Source: Rhodospirillales bacterium (GTDB taxonomy: Bacteria > Pseudomonadota > Alphaproteobacteria > TMED109). Taken from it: a DNA stretch of 64,000 bases. Where the stretch lies: positions 248,001-312,000 of the forward strand of contig JAPPED010000003.1 in the NCBI GenBank assembly GCA_028824295.1, given 5' to 3'. Below the pieces are notes generated by a model, which had not been told where the DNA came from, ran no database searches, and was given only the letters and a program-made list of their open reading frames with translations. Of this stretch, positions 51,441-58,950 are shown piece by piece; the stretch's first letter is position 1; each line of letters begins with the position of its first letter. The translations under genes were made by a program, and so were the position numbers.

Positions 51441-51916
51441 CCGACTTCGAGGCAGCCCTTCGGTCCCTCTGCGAAGCGGGAGTCGAATTCGTCGTCGTTG
51501 GCGGGCTTGCCGCCGTCATTCACGGGTCGGCACGACTCACCCAGGACATCGACGTCGTCTATTCGAGGTCCAGCGCCAATATCGTACGCCTCGTCGCGGC
51601 ACTTGGTCCCCATGCGCCGTACCTGAGGGGGGCGCCACCCGGCCTGCCGTTCGAGTGGAGTGCTGCGACCGTCGAGCGTGGGCTCAACTTTACGCTCACG
51701 ACGGCGGTTGGAGATATTGATCTGCTCGGGGAGATCACTGGTGCCGGCGACTACGATGCCCTCGTTCCCGACACTGTGGAAGTGGATATTTTCGGGTTCC
51801 AATGCCGCTGCCTGGACCTGCCGCAGCTCATCGGCGCCAAGCGCGCCACCGGCCGGCCGAAGGATCTGGACGCGCTCGCCGAACTGGAAGCACTGCTGGA
51901 GGAACGCGGAGCGTAA
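51437..51916 (+). CDS. Nucleotidyltransferase-fold protein (DUF6036/AbiEii-like) with CTG start
   Basis: A 159-aa protein of the NTase fold. VVVGGLAAVIHGSARLTQDI contains the GG...GS-type entry and D-I-D metal-binding aspartates (TQDIDVVYSR). TAVGDIDLLGEI gives the third acidic site, and AKRATGRPKDLDALAELEAL is typical of the end. An in-frame TGA at 51431-51433 means the only start before the conserved part is CTG at 51437; the sequence CTGA probably derives from an ATGA overlap. It could transfer a nucleotide to tRNA or protein, as AbiEii/MNT toxins do (inference). Confidence 0.78.
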   Translation: MTDFEAALRSLCEAGVEFVVVGGLAAVIHGSARLTQDIDVVYSRSSANIVRLVAALGPHAPYLRGAPPGLPFEWSAATVERGLNFTLTTAVGDIDLLGEITGAGDYDALVPDTVEVDIFGFQCRCLDLPQLIGAKRATGRPKDLDALAELEALLEERGA

Positions 51917-51967
51917 ACGGCCCACGATGCCGGAGGATGGTGGTAAGGCCGGGCGCCGGAATGGACG

Positions 51968-52072
51968 GTGCGTTTTGGATGTGCTGTCGCCGGCCTCTCG
52001 GTCACGCGACCGGGAACGGCGCTCTCCATGCCGCATCGTGCCGAGGTGGAGGCACTGCTGGAAGGGGTGTGA
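51968..52072 (+). repeat. Ribokinase 3'-end repeat, copy 2 (displaced fragment)
   Basis: This fragment still encodes an in-frame ribokinase C-terminus (VRFGCAVAGLSVTRPGTALS and on to LLEGV, TGA). Homology begins abruptly at 51968; just upstream the sequence is unrelated to ribokinase. It is about 90% identical to copy 1. The rest of 52073-52412 contains nothing I recognise. Confidence 0.88.
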
Positions 52073-52412
52073 TGAGACCGCGCCGCAGGGCTTGGCAATT
52101 CGCCGTCCGGTCATGCATCCGCGAGGCACCGAAAGCCCCGAGATGACGAAGGCTTGCAGCCCGCGCGGTGTTTGAGCGTGACGATCGGATCTCTGCTCCC
52201 ACCGCTTTCCCCGCTGCGGCCAGGTCAGCGTCTGCGTCACCCAGACGGGTTTCCCGATCGTCTCCGCCTCGCCGTCGCCGACGCTGAAATGACCAGCGAC
52301 ACCTGATACTGGACAGCCGCCTGCCCTGAGGGGGCGGGGTCTTCATGGAAGCTCTGGCTTCTGCTACGGATCGCGATTGCGCATTTCCACTGCAGTGTCC
52401 GTCATGGCGTCT

Positions 52413-52700
52413 TCAGGCCGTGATCCGGACCTTCATTCCCAGTGCCCGCGTGATCCGCATGACCGTTGCGAGGGTGGGATTGCCGCCTTCCGACAACGCC
52501 TTGTAGAGCCCCTTGCGGCTCATCCCTGTTTCGCGCGCCAGCTGGCTCATGTTCCCTGCCCGGGCGATGTCGTGGAGGGCGGCGCGCAGCAGGCTGCCGT
52601 CGCCCGGATCCTCCTCCGCACAGGCTTCCAGGTAGAGACGGATGTCTTCCGGCGTGCGCAGGTGATCGGCCGCATCCCACTTGGTGAACGCCTCGCTCAT
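52413..52700 (-). CDS. HigA-type addiction module antidote (XRE family)
   Basis: A 95-aa antitoxin of the 'putative addiction module antidote' group. DIRLYLEACAEEDPGDGSLL and AALHDIARAGNMSQLARETG lead into a helix-turn-helix, with MSRKGLYKALSEGGNPTL as recognition segment and a TLATVMRITRALGMKV tail. It follows its toxin gene, overlapping it by 4 bp, and probably represses the pair. Confidence 0.92.
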   Translation of the reverse strand: MSEAFTKWDAADHLRTPEDIRLYLEACAEEDPGDGSLLRAALHDIARAGNMSQLARETGMSRKGLYKALSEGGNPTLATVMRITRALGMKVRITA

Positions 52701-52993
52701 TGTTGCCTCCAGTCGTCCGCCAGTTTCCCGGCACGCTCGATGTCGCGTTCTTGGCTGGCCTTGTTGCCGGCGCAGAGTACGATCACCGTCTGTCCCTCGC
52801 GCAGGACGTACACGCGGTAGCCCGGCCCATGGTGGACGCGCAATTCATGCAGTCCACCACGTATCGGCTTGACGTCTCCCAGGTTGCCCAGCGACAGGTG
52901 TCGCAACCGGGCATTGATCCGAGCGACCGCGCGCCGATCGCGCAATCCGCGGATCCAACGCTGGAACGTGGCACTCTCGACGACATCGAACAC
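52697..52993 (-). CDS. RelE/HigB-type toxin (addiction module killer protein)
   Basis: A 98-aa RelE-superfamily protein. FQRWIRGLRDRRAVARINAR, LGDVKPIRGGLHELRVHHGP and GYRVYVLREGQTVIVLCAGN follow the usual strand order, and the basic and aromatic residues of the mRNA-interferase site (Arg, Tyr, Lys in NKASQ) are kept. The start is a GTG at 52993. The toxin-first order with 4-bp overlap is the HigBA layout. The pair looks intact. Confidence 0.9.
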   Translation of the reverse strand: MFDVVESATFQRWIRGLRDRRAVARINARLRHLSLGNLGDVKPIRGGLHELRVHHGPGYRVYVLREGQTVIVLCAGNKASQERDIERAGKLADDWRQQ

Positions 52994-53407
52994 TTGAAAT
53001 GCGTATACTACAGTTCACATAACGTCAAGCGCAATCACGGTCCGGGTGATCACGGGAAGGCCCCTTCGTGAGACGCCCCAGGATTCCGTGAACTGTTTGA
53101 TGGAGCACACGGGGACGCCGAGACACGTCGTTAGTAGCGGCTCTCGAACTTATCGGCTGCGAGATCCCGACGCAGGGTGCCGCGCTGGCTATCGCGGGCC
53201 GGCCGCCGCGGGAGGGACAGGCGGACCTGTGCCATTACCTGGGTGCGGAGTTGGTTGGTGGCACCGTCGTCCAGCACGTGGGCGTCAGGCTCGAGCCGGT
53301 AGCTCAGCCGGCGGTTCTCTCGGTTCCGGGACTCGAATGAGACACTAGCTTTGCCGCCGGCGTCATGCCAACTTGTTGCCATAATGTTTTTTCAATATTT
53401 TCCGGTC

Positions 53408-53617
53408 ATGTCGAAAGATCACGACATCCCAATCTCCCGTGGCGACCTGACGTTCACAGTGCACATGGCACTGCGCGATCCACGACGACACGCCGGCGAA
53501 CGACGACAACGGCGTGCGATGGGGCAGCCGGACGATCTCGGGCAAGGGCGCCAGGGACGACCTTACCGCCGCCGAGCGCGATGCGTGGCGCAGGGCCGTG
53601 GAGGCAATCGACAATGA
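53408..53617 (+). pseudogene. Probable frameshifted small gene upstream of an XRE antitoxin
   Basis: An ATG at 53408 opens SKDHDIPISRGDLTFTV, protein-like, but the frame then becomes arginine/glutamine-rich. In the +1 frame the DNA from about 53475 reads IHDDTPANDDNGVRWGSRTI and then GARDDLTAAERDAWRRAVEA, which looks like a real C-terminus stopping at 53621. I infer one small gene split by a one-base indel near 53470. It may be the partner of the next gene. An AT-rich promoter-like patch (53380-53405) precedes it. Confidence 0.4.
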
Positions 53618-53928
53618 CTGAACGCAACATCGCTGCCAAGGTCCTCGACGCACTGTGCGAAGTACGCGAGCACCGCGCTGGCAAGCGCACCTTGAAGACC
53701 GTGCGGGTCGAGCCGCGGCCCCTCCTGAAGCTGACCCCAGAGGTCATCCGCGCCACTCGCGAGCGCCTGGACGTCTCCAGGGCGGTCTTTGCACACATGA
53801 TCCGCGTCCCCGTGCGCACGATCGAGCGCTGGGAGCAGGGTCGGTCAAGCCCTCCCGAATCGGCTGCGGCCCTCATCCTCATGGCGCAGAAGTACCCGGA
53901 CACGTTTGATCGGCTCGCCTCCCTGTAA
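53614..53928 (+). CDS. XRE-family antitoxin / HTH regulator
   Basis: A 104-aa protein with a C-terminal helix-turn-helix: LTPEVIRATRERLDVSRAVF then VPVRTIERWEQGRSSPPESA. This matches HTH antitoxins of the NadS/MqsA-like type, whose N-terminal part binds the toxin. The N-terminal 45 residues (KVLDALCEVREHRAGKRTLK) are helical. The ATG at 53614 overlaps the stop of the upstream small frame (ATGA). If that gene is the toxin, it is broken and this antitoxin is orphaned. Confidence 0.82.
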   Translation: MTERNIAAKVLDALCEVREHRAGKRTLKTVRVEPRPLLKLTPEVIRATRERLDVSRAVFAHMIRVPVRTIERWEQGRSSPPESAAALILMAQKYPDTFDRLASL

Positions 53929-54013
53929 CCCGCCCGGGCGGCCCGGTCCGATCAACCGACTGGGCGCGGTCCAATGGCAAACGGAGCCACTGCTCACGCG
54001 AAGGCGGCGGCGT

Positions 54014-54386
54014 CTAGAGCAGGCGGCAGCCGTAGTCGGTGAAGCGGCTGTCGGCGCTCATCAGCCTGACATTCCGCGCCATGCTCTGCACGACGAGCAT
54101 CCGGTCGAACGGATCGCGATGGCGAAAGGGAAGGTCCTTCAGGAGAACGGCATCTGCCGCGGAAAAAATCGAGCAGCTCGAAACCCAGCCGCCCGGCGCA
54201 GGCGATGGCGTCATGATCGAAGCGGAGCTTGCCGAGCGACGCCTTGATCATGCTCTCGGCGACTGAGACCGAACTCAGATAGACGATGTTGGCGCGGCTC
54301 TCGAGCTCGCTTCTCTGCCGTGGCGACAGGCGTTCGGGCGCGGCGACCGCCCAGATGAACACGTGCGTGTCGACCAGGATTCTCAA
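54014..54386 (-). pseudogene. VapC-type PIN-domain toxin disrupted by a one-base frameshift
   Basis: The N-terminal two thirds read RILVDTHVFIWAVAAPERLS to GFELLDF, with the first PIN Asp and the Glu in SVAESMIK. The rest, in another frame, reads SAADAVLLKDLPFRHRDPFD and ends SADSRFTDYGCRLL, with the remaining acidic residues. The switch falls on a run of six A (54163-54168, T6 on the coding strand); five would restore a 124-codon gene. The TTG start at 54386 overlaps the antitoxin TGA. Either a true inactivating mutation or a homopolymer sequencing error. Confidence 0.85.
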
Positions 54387-54619
54387 TCGCCGGGCCCGTA
54401 GAACATGCGTTCGATGTCCGCGTCCTCTTCGAACAGTGCATCGTCGGGCACGTCGACCTGCCCCTTCAGGATGCCCAATTTCCGCTTTCCTTCCGGGGTA
54501 TGCGGCACCAGGTCGGCGACCGGAAGATTGTTCTTGGCGATGACCACCTTCTCGCCGTGGTAGACGCGATCGATCAGGTTCGAGAGTTGCGCCTTCGCCT
54601 CCGAAATGTTGACGATCAT
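54383..54619 (-). CDS. Phd/YefM-type antitoxin (VapB-like partner)
   Basis: A 78-aa antitoxin. IVNISEAKAQLSNLIDRVYH and GEKVVIAKNNLPVADLVPH are the Phd/YefM DNA-binding fold; the acidic tail VPDDALFEEDADIERMFYG would cover the toxin active site. It overlaps the frameshifted PIN-domain gene by 4 bp. If the frameshift is real, it survives as an orphan antitoxin. The 404 bp upstream of it (54620-55023) hold no gene I recognise. Confidence 0.9.
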   Translation of the reverse strand: MIVNISEAKAQLSNLIDRVYHGEKVVIAKNNLPVADLVPHTPEGKRKLGILKGQVDVPDDALFEEDADIERMFYGPGD

Positions 54620-55023
54620 CCATCGGCCTCCCGTACCAGGTCTGTCAGACCATAGATGGCCAATGGGACCAATTCAGATCCGGTTTGGCAATACTTAGGG
54701 ACCACGCGATGATCGGATGGACCGAGAGGATGGCAGAGCGACAGGGCAAGCGACGCGCAAGATGCGGTGCTGACGCAGCCCCGCTGACATGATTGGCCGG
54801 CTCGGTGAAGGAACGGTCCGCCTTGCCAGGCGGGTTCTGCCATTCGACAGCAGTGCAGCGCGCTTACGCCCGGATTGCTTCGGCCAGCCGCATCGCCGTC
54901 CACGGAGATACACGCAGTCGTGCCGCGTCGACATTCCGCTTGGCGGTGAACTTGCCCTTCCACTAGCATCCGGTCCGGACGGGCCGGTGGCGGCCGGTCG
55001 CACCGTTCAATGGAGGCCGGACC

Positions 55024-55329
55024 ATGGCTGCATTCCTGATCGTTCGCGCCCAGGTGGATCCGGCCGTGAAGGACTCATTCGACACCTGGTATCAGAACGA
55101 GCACCTGCCGGAGGCAGTCGACGCCTTCGATGCCGTTGGCGCGAGTCGCGGCTGGAGCGAACTGGAGGAGAACGTGCATATCGCCTTCTACGAGTTCCGG
55201 GACATGCCGGACGTGAGCCGGGTGATGGGCTCGGACGCGCTCAAGCGAATGATCGGGGAGTTCGACCGGCTGTGGAGTGGCAGCGTGACGCGCACGCGCG
55301 AGGTGGTGGATCTCGTCCAGGCGATCTGA
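55024..55329 (+). CDS. Small dimeric alpha/beta-barrel-like protein (EthD/NIPSNAP-like)
   Basis: A 101-aa protein beginning AAFLIVRAQVDPAVKDSFDT followed by WYQNEHLPEAVDAFDAVGAS, where a W-Y-x-N-E-H-L pattern is shared with EthD-like and related ferredoxin-fold proteins. HIAFYEFRDMPDVSRVMGSD matches the second half. These usually dimerise into a small barrel; the substrate is unknown. GGAGG precedes the ATG. The same-strand CmcJ-type gene follows after about 290 bp with nothing obvious between them. Confidence 0.7.
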   Translation: MAAFLIVRAQVDPAVKDSFDTWYQNEHLPEAVDAFDAVGASRGWSELEENVHIAFYEFRDMPDVSRVMGSDALKRMIGEFDRLWSGSVTRTREVVDLVQAI

Positions 55330-55622
55330 GCGCTGGCGCCGGGCCCGGTCACGGGCAGAAACGGATTGGATGCGGCAGGGGTTTCCCGAGGAACCGCGTC
55401 GCAGACCGTCCAATCAGCCGTGACACGCAAAGACATGCTTCCTGGTTCATCCGCTGAGGCAATCCCGGTGTCGATCACGATTGCCGGTGCGCGGCCGGGA
55501 GAGTTGGCGATTTGGCCGCAAGCGGACTATGTATGCGAACGGGGAGCGTCGGTTCGTGGCGGGCAGTCCTGTCGAATGGCCACCGGACCGGGAACGCCCC
55601 CGCACGGGAACAGGCGACCGGC

Positions 55623-56621
55623 ATGACCAGACTGGCCACGGAGGGAACCCGCGAAGGGGTTCGCCTCGGTACCTTCCGCTACATGCAGACGTCGGCGGAA
55701 TCCTCGCTCTACCGGAACGGCAAGGTGCTCAGCCGCCGCGACCGGGACGGCAGCGACAGCGGCCTCCTGGGTGTCCATCTGGAAGATCGCGAGATGGCGA
55801 TCCTCGACGCCCGCTCGGTGACGCAAGCTGAACAACCGACTTTGTCGGCCAACGGCTTTGAGCTGCTTGAGCGACCGTCGGCGGACCCGGACCTGGACTT
55901 TCTCGATCACGACGCGGTGGCCCGGGCGTACTATCCCGAATGCGCCGAGATCGTGCGCGCTGCGACCGGGGCGGAGACCGTCGCCGCCTTCGACCACAAC
56001 GTCCGCTCCGCGACCGGCAAGTCGGGCAAGCGGCGTATCGCGGGCGGCCAGCAGGTCCAGGGACCGGCGCATCTGGTGCACGGTGACTACACCCTGACCA
56101 GCGCGCCCCAGCGAATGCGTGACCTCGCCCGGCCGCCGACCCTGAACGACACCTATCGCACGGTGCTGGCCGAGGACGAGACGCTGCTCGACGCCGCGGC
56201 GGTCGAGCAGGCGATCGCGGACGGACGGTTCGCGCTCATCAACCTCTGGCGCAACATCGCCCGCGAGCCGGTGGCGACGCGGCCGCTTGCGCTCTGCGAC
56301 GGGATGAGCGTGCACCCGGAAGAACTCGTCGTCTTCGAGATCCACTACAGCGACCGGATCGGCGAGAACTACTTCGCCAAGCACGACGACCGCCACCGCT
56401 GGGTCTACTGGTCCGCCATGACCCGTGACGAGGCGCTGCTCATCAAGCAGTGGGATTCAGCCGGTGAACTGGCCCGGTCCGAAGGCACGAGGGCCGACCC
56501 TGACGGCGTCGACCGACCTTGCACCTTCAGCTTCCATAGTGCGTTCGAGGATCCTGCGACCCCGCCGGATGCGCCCGACCGCTGGAGCATCGAGGTTCGC
56601 TGCGCGGTGCTCTACGCGTAG
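55623..56621 (+). CDS. CmcJ/NvfI-type non-heme iron oxygenase (copy 2)
   Basis: A 332-aa paralogue of the gene at 2592. It has VHGDYTLTSAPQRM (H-x-D pair), INLWRNIAREPV, MTRDEALLIKQWDS and CTFSFHSAFEDP (likely third His). It is 44 residues longer, mainly at the N-terminus and between the H-x-D and INLW segments. The ATG at 55623 was chosen because the preceding frame is low in quality. No other biosynthetic genes adjoin. The two copies probably act on different small molecules. Confidence 0.78.
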   Translation: MTRLATEGTREGVRLGTFRYMQTSAESSLYRNGKVLSRRDRDGSDSGLLGVHLEDREMAILDARSVTQAEQPTLSANGFELLERPSADPDLDFLDHDAVARAYYPECAEIVRAATGAETVAAFDHNVRSATGKSGKRRIAGGQQVQGPAHLVHGDYTLTSAPQRMRDLARPPTLNDTYRTVLAEDETLLDAAAVEQAIADGRFALINLWRNIAREPVATRPLALCDGMSVHPEELVVFEIHYSDRIGENYFAKHDDRHRWVYWSAMTRDEALLIKQWDSAGELARSEGTRADPDGVDRPCTFSFHSAFEDPATPPDAPDRWSIEVRCAVLYA

Positions 56622-56842
56622 CCAGCGGAGACGCTTCTACGCGCTGACACGTAGCGTTCGGCGGTAATCTCCCGGCGCGTATGCGTGGGGGCGTATTCGG
56701 GTCCCCGGCCCGATAGTTCCGGTTCCGGCTTCGATGACGGCCAAAGGCTGCTTGGACCGTTTCGTCGGCAGGCTCCCCGCCGTCCGCCTTCTGTAGCACG
56801 CTGGCCGAACCACGGGCGATTTGGCAAGGTGGTCGGACAATT

Positions 56843-57070
56843 GTGGACTTTGACGCGGCGGCGCTTCGCGGCATCACGCCGCCCATGACAACGCCGTTCA
56901 CCGGGACGGACGCGATCGAGGAAGCCGGCGGAATGGTCCATGTGCTCGCGGGGATCATCGTCGTGTCGACCCTGCAGACGGCTGGCATCGGGGCTCGATC
57001 ACCTCCCGACCCGGCGGGCCGCCGCTGGCCGGGACGTGCCGAATTACACGTGAACGCGCCAAGCGCCTAG
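56843..57070 (+). pseudogene. Dihydrodipicolinate-synthase-family remnant
   Basis: The first 30 codons from the GTG at 56843 read DFDAAALRGITPPMTTPFTG and then TDAIEEAG, the standard beginning of DapA-family aldolases. After this, only HVLAGIIVV vaguely resembles the next strand, and the frame ends at 57070, far short of about 300 residues. It is a truncated and probably deleted gene. Confidence 0.5.
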
Positions 57071-57090
57071 TGGGTTCCGCGCCTCTCGCA

Positions 57091-57125
57091 GGGAGGCGAC
57101 CACCGCTGGTCGGGCGGTCCCTCCC
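57091..57125. terminator. GC-rich hairpin between convergent genes
   Basis: GGGAGG-CGACCA (57091-57102) can pair with TGGTCG (57107-57112) and CCTCCC (57120-57125), with a small internal bulge. It lies between the convergent DapA remnant and the acyl-CoA synthetase gene. No T-run follows on either strand, so it is at best a weak or factor-assisted terminator. Confidence 0.3.
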
Positions 57126-57152
57126 GGAACCGGGCGGCAGCCGACGTTACCG

Positions 57153-58940
57153 TCAGGGTCGAGGGAGGGCTGATTGCCGGGTCTCGTCGTTGCCGTGACC
57201 GAGTTCATCGATCATCATTTGCCGCATGCGGAATTTCTGCGGTTTGCCCGTGACGGTCGTCGGCACTTCCGCTACCACGCGGACGAAACGGGGAATCTTG
57301 TAGTGCGCGATGTTTCCCTGACAGAAACTGCGGATGTCTTCTGCTGACAGTTCGGAACCCGTGGTCGGGATGACCCAGGCACAGACCTCTTCACCGTAGC
57401 CGGCATCCGGGATTCCGAACACGTGCGCTTCGCGAACATGCGGGTGGCGGAACAGGTACTCCTCGACTTCGCGCGGGTAGATGTTCTCGCCCCCCCGGAT
57501 GATCATGTCCTTGGCCCGGCCGGTGACGGTGCAGAACCCCTCGGCGTCGAGGCGGGCCAGATCGCCGGTGTGCATCCAGCCGTCACGAACGCTCGCCCGC
57601 GTTGCCGTCTCGTCATCCCAGTACCCCTTCATGGTGGAGTAGCCGCGGGTACACAATTCACCCTCCTCGCCGACCGGGAGCACCTTTCCGCCCGCATCAA
57701 CGATCCGGGCCTCCAGGTGCGGATGGATCCGTCCGACCGTGTTGCAGCGTTGCTCGACCGGGTCGTCCACCATGCTCTGAAACGACACCGGCGAGGTCTC
57801 GGTCATGCCGTAGCAGATGGTGAGTTCCGGCATGTGCATCTCGTGCAGGACCCGATCCATGACCACCTTCGGACAGGGGGCGCCGGCCATGATTCCGGTC
57901 CGCATCCGCGCGAGCTGAAGGTCGAGTGCGGGGAGCCGATCCAGCATGGCGACGAACATCGTCGGCACGCCGTACAGCGCGCTGCAACGCTCATCGGAAA
58001 CCGTGGAAAGGGTCGTCTCGGCATCAAAGCCTTCACCGGGGAACACCATCGCGGCGCCCTTGCTGATTGCGCCGAGGACCCCCATCACCATGCCGAAACA
58101 GTGGTAGAGGGGGACGGGGACGCAGAGACGGTCGTCCTCGGTGAGATGGATCCGGTCGGTGACGAAGCGCGCGTTGTTGACGATGTTCCGGTGGGTCAGC
58201 GTGGCGCCCTTCGGCGCTCCGGTCGTGCCGGACGTGAACTGGATGTTGATCGCATCATCGGGGGCCAGGGTCGAGTCGACAGCAGCGAGCCGCAGGACTT
58301 GCGCGGGTCCGGCAAGACCGGCCAGGCTCGCAAACGCGTAGATCCCGGGCCCCGGATCGTCGCTCAAAGCGATGACGCTCCGGAGATGCGGCAGCTGCTC
58401 CGAGCGCAGGCTGCCGGGCCGGCACCGGTCGAGTTCTGGTGCCAGCTGCCGCAGCATGCGCAGGTATTCCGACGAATTGAAGCTCTCGGCCAGCACCAGG
58501 GCGCGACACCCGGCACGGTTGAGCGCGAACTGGAGTTCCGCCGACCGATACGCCGGGTTGATCGTGACCAGAATCGCGCCAATGCGGGCGGAGGCGAGTT
58601 GCGTCAGCACCCATTCGTACCGGTTGGGCGACCAGATTCCGACCCGATCGCCTTTTGCTAGCCCGATGGCGAGGAGCCCTGCCGCGAGGGCATCGGTTTC
58701 ACGGCAGAGGTCGTGGTAGCTCCGCCGGATCGACTGGTGGGGACAGATCACGGCCTCCCGCGGCCCGAATCGCGAGGCTGCGCGCCCGAGCAGGTGCGGA
58801 ACCGTGATGTCCTCGAGTGGCGGCGCGGTGGCTCCGCGCACGTACGACTCGCCGTGGACGGGTACGGCGTCGGGTGCAGCGGATGGTGCGGTACCGAAGT
58901 TGGCGACTTGGCCTGCCAGGCTCTGGGTCAGAATGTTCAC
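57153..58940 (-). CDS. AMP-binding acyl-CoA synthetase
   Basis: A 595-aa ANL-superfamily enzyme that activates a carboxylic acid to its CoA thioester. [16 protein letters not shown] is the P-loop, CYGMTETSP motif A5, [14 protein letters not shown] motif A7 and [16 protein letters not shown]8; the late Lys is in [11 protein letters not shown]. The substrate is open (medium-chain or aryl acids are typical). The start is GTG at 58940, 10 bp after the stop of the ATPase-amidase fusion, so it is the last gene of the transporter operon and may activate the acid released by the amidase. Confidence 0.92.
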   Translation of the reverse strand: MNILTQSLAGQVANFGTAPSAAPDAVPVHGESYVRGATAPPLEDITVPHLLGRAASRFGPREAVICPHQSIRRSYHDLCRETDALAAGLLAIGLAKGDRVGIWSPNRYEWVLTQLASARIGAILVTINPAYRSAELQFALNRAGCRALVLAESFNSSEYLRMLRQLAPELDRCRPGSLRSEQLPHLRSVIALSDDPGPGIYAFASLAGLAGPAQVLRLAAVDSTLAPDDAINIQFTSGTTGAPKGATLTHRNIVNNARFVTDRIHLTEDDRLCVPVPLYHCFGMVMGVLGAISKGAAMVFPGEGFDAETTLSTVSDERCSALYGVPTMFVAMLDRLPALDLQLARMRTGIMAGAPCPKVVMDRVLHEMHMPELTICYGMTETSPVSFQSMVDDPVEQRCNTVGRIHPHLEARIVDAGGKVLPVGEEGELCTRGYSTMKGYWDDETATRASVRDGWMHTGDLARLDAEGFCTVTGRAKDMIIRGGENIYPREVEEYLFRHPHVREAHVFGIPDAGYGEEVCAWVIPTTGSELSAEDIRSFCQGNIAHYKIPRFVRVVAEVPTTVTGKPQKFRMRQMMIDELGHGNDETRQSALPRP

Positions 58941-58950
58941 GGGCGCGTCG

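Noticed and set aside
49277-52240. A single 987-codon open frame on the minus strand
   Set aside because: Only its last 151 codons (DUF3237) look like protein. The rest runs antisense to ribokinase and the NTase pair and has arginine-rich, repetitive shadow composition.
53131-53382. An 83-codon minus-strand frame between the HigBA-type pair and the XRE antitoxin
   Set aside because: No recognisable motif, and it overlaps an equally open frame on the other strand; not enough to call a gene.
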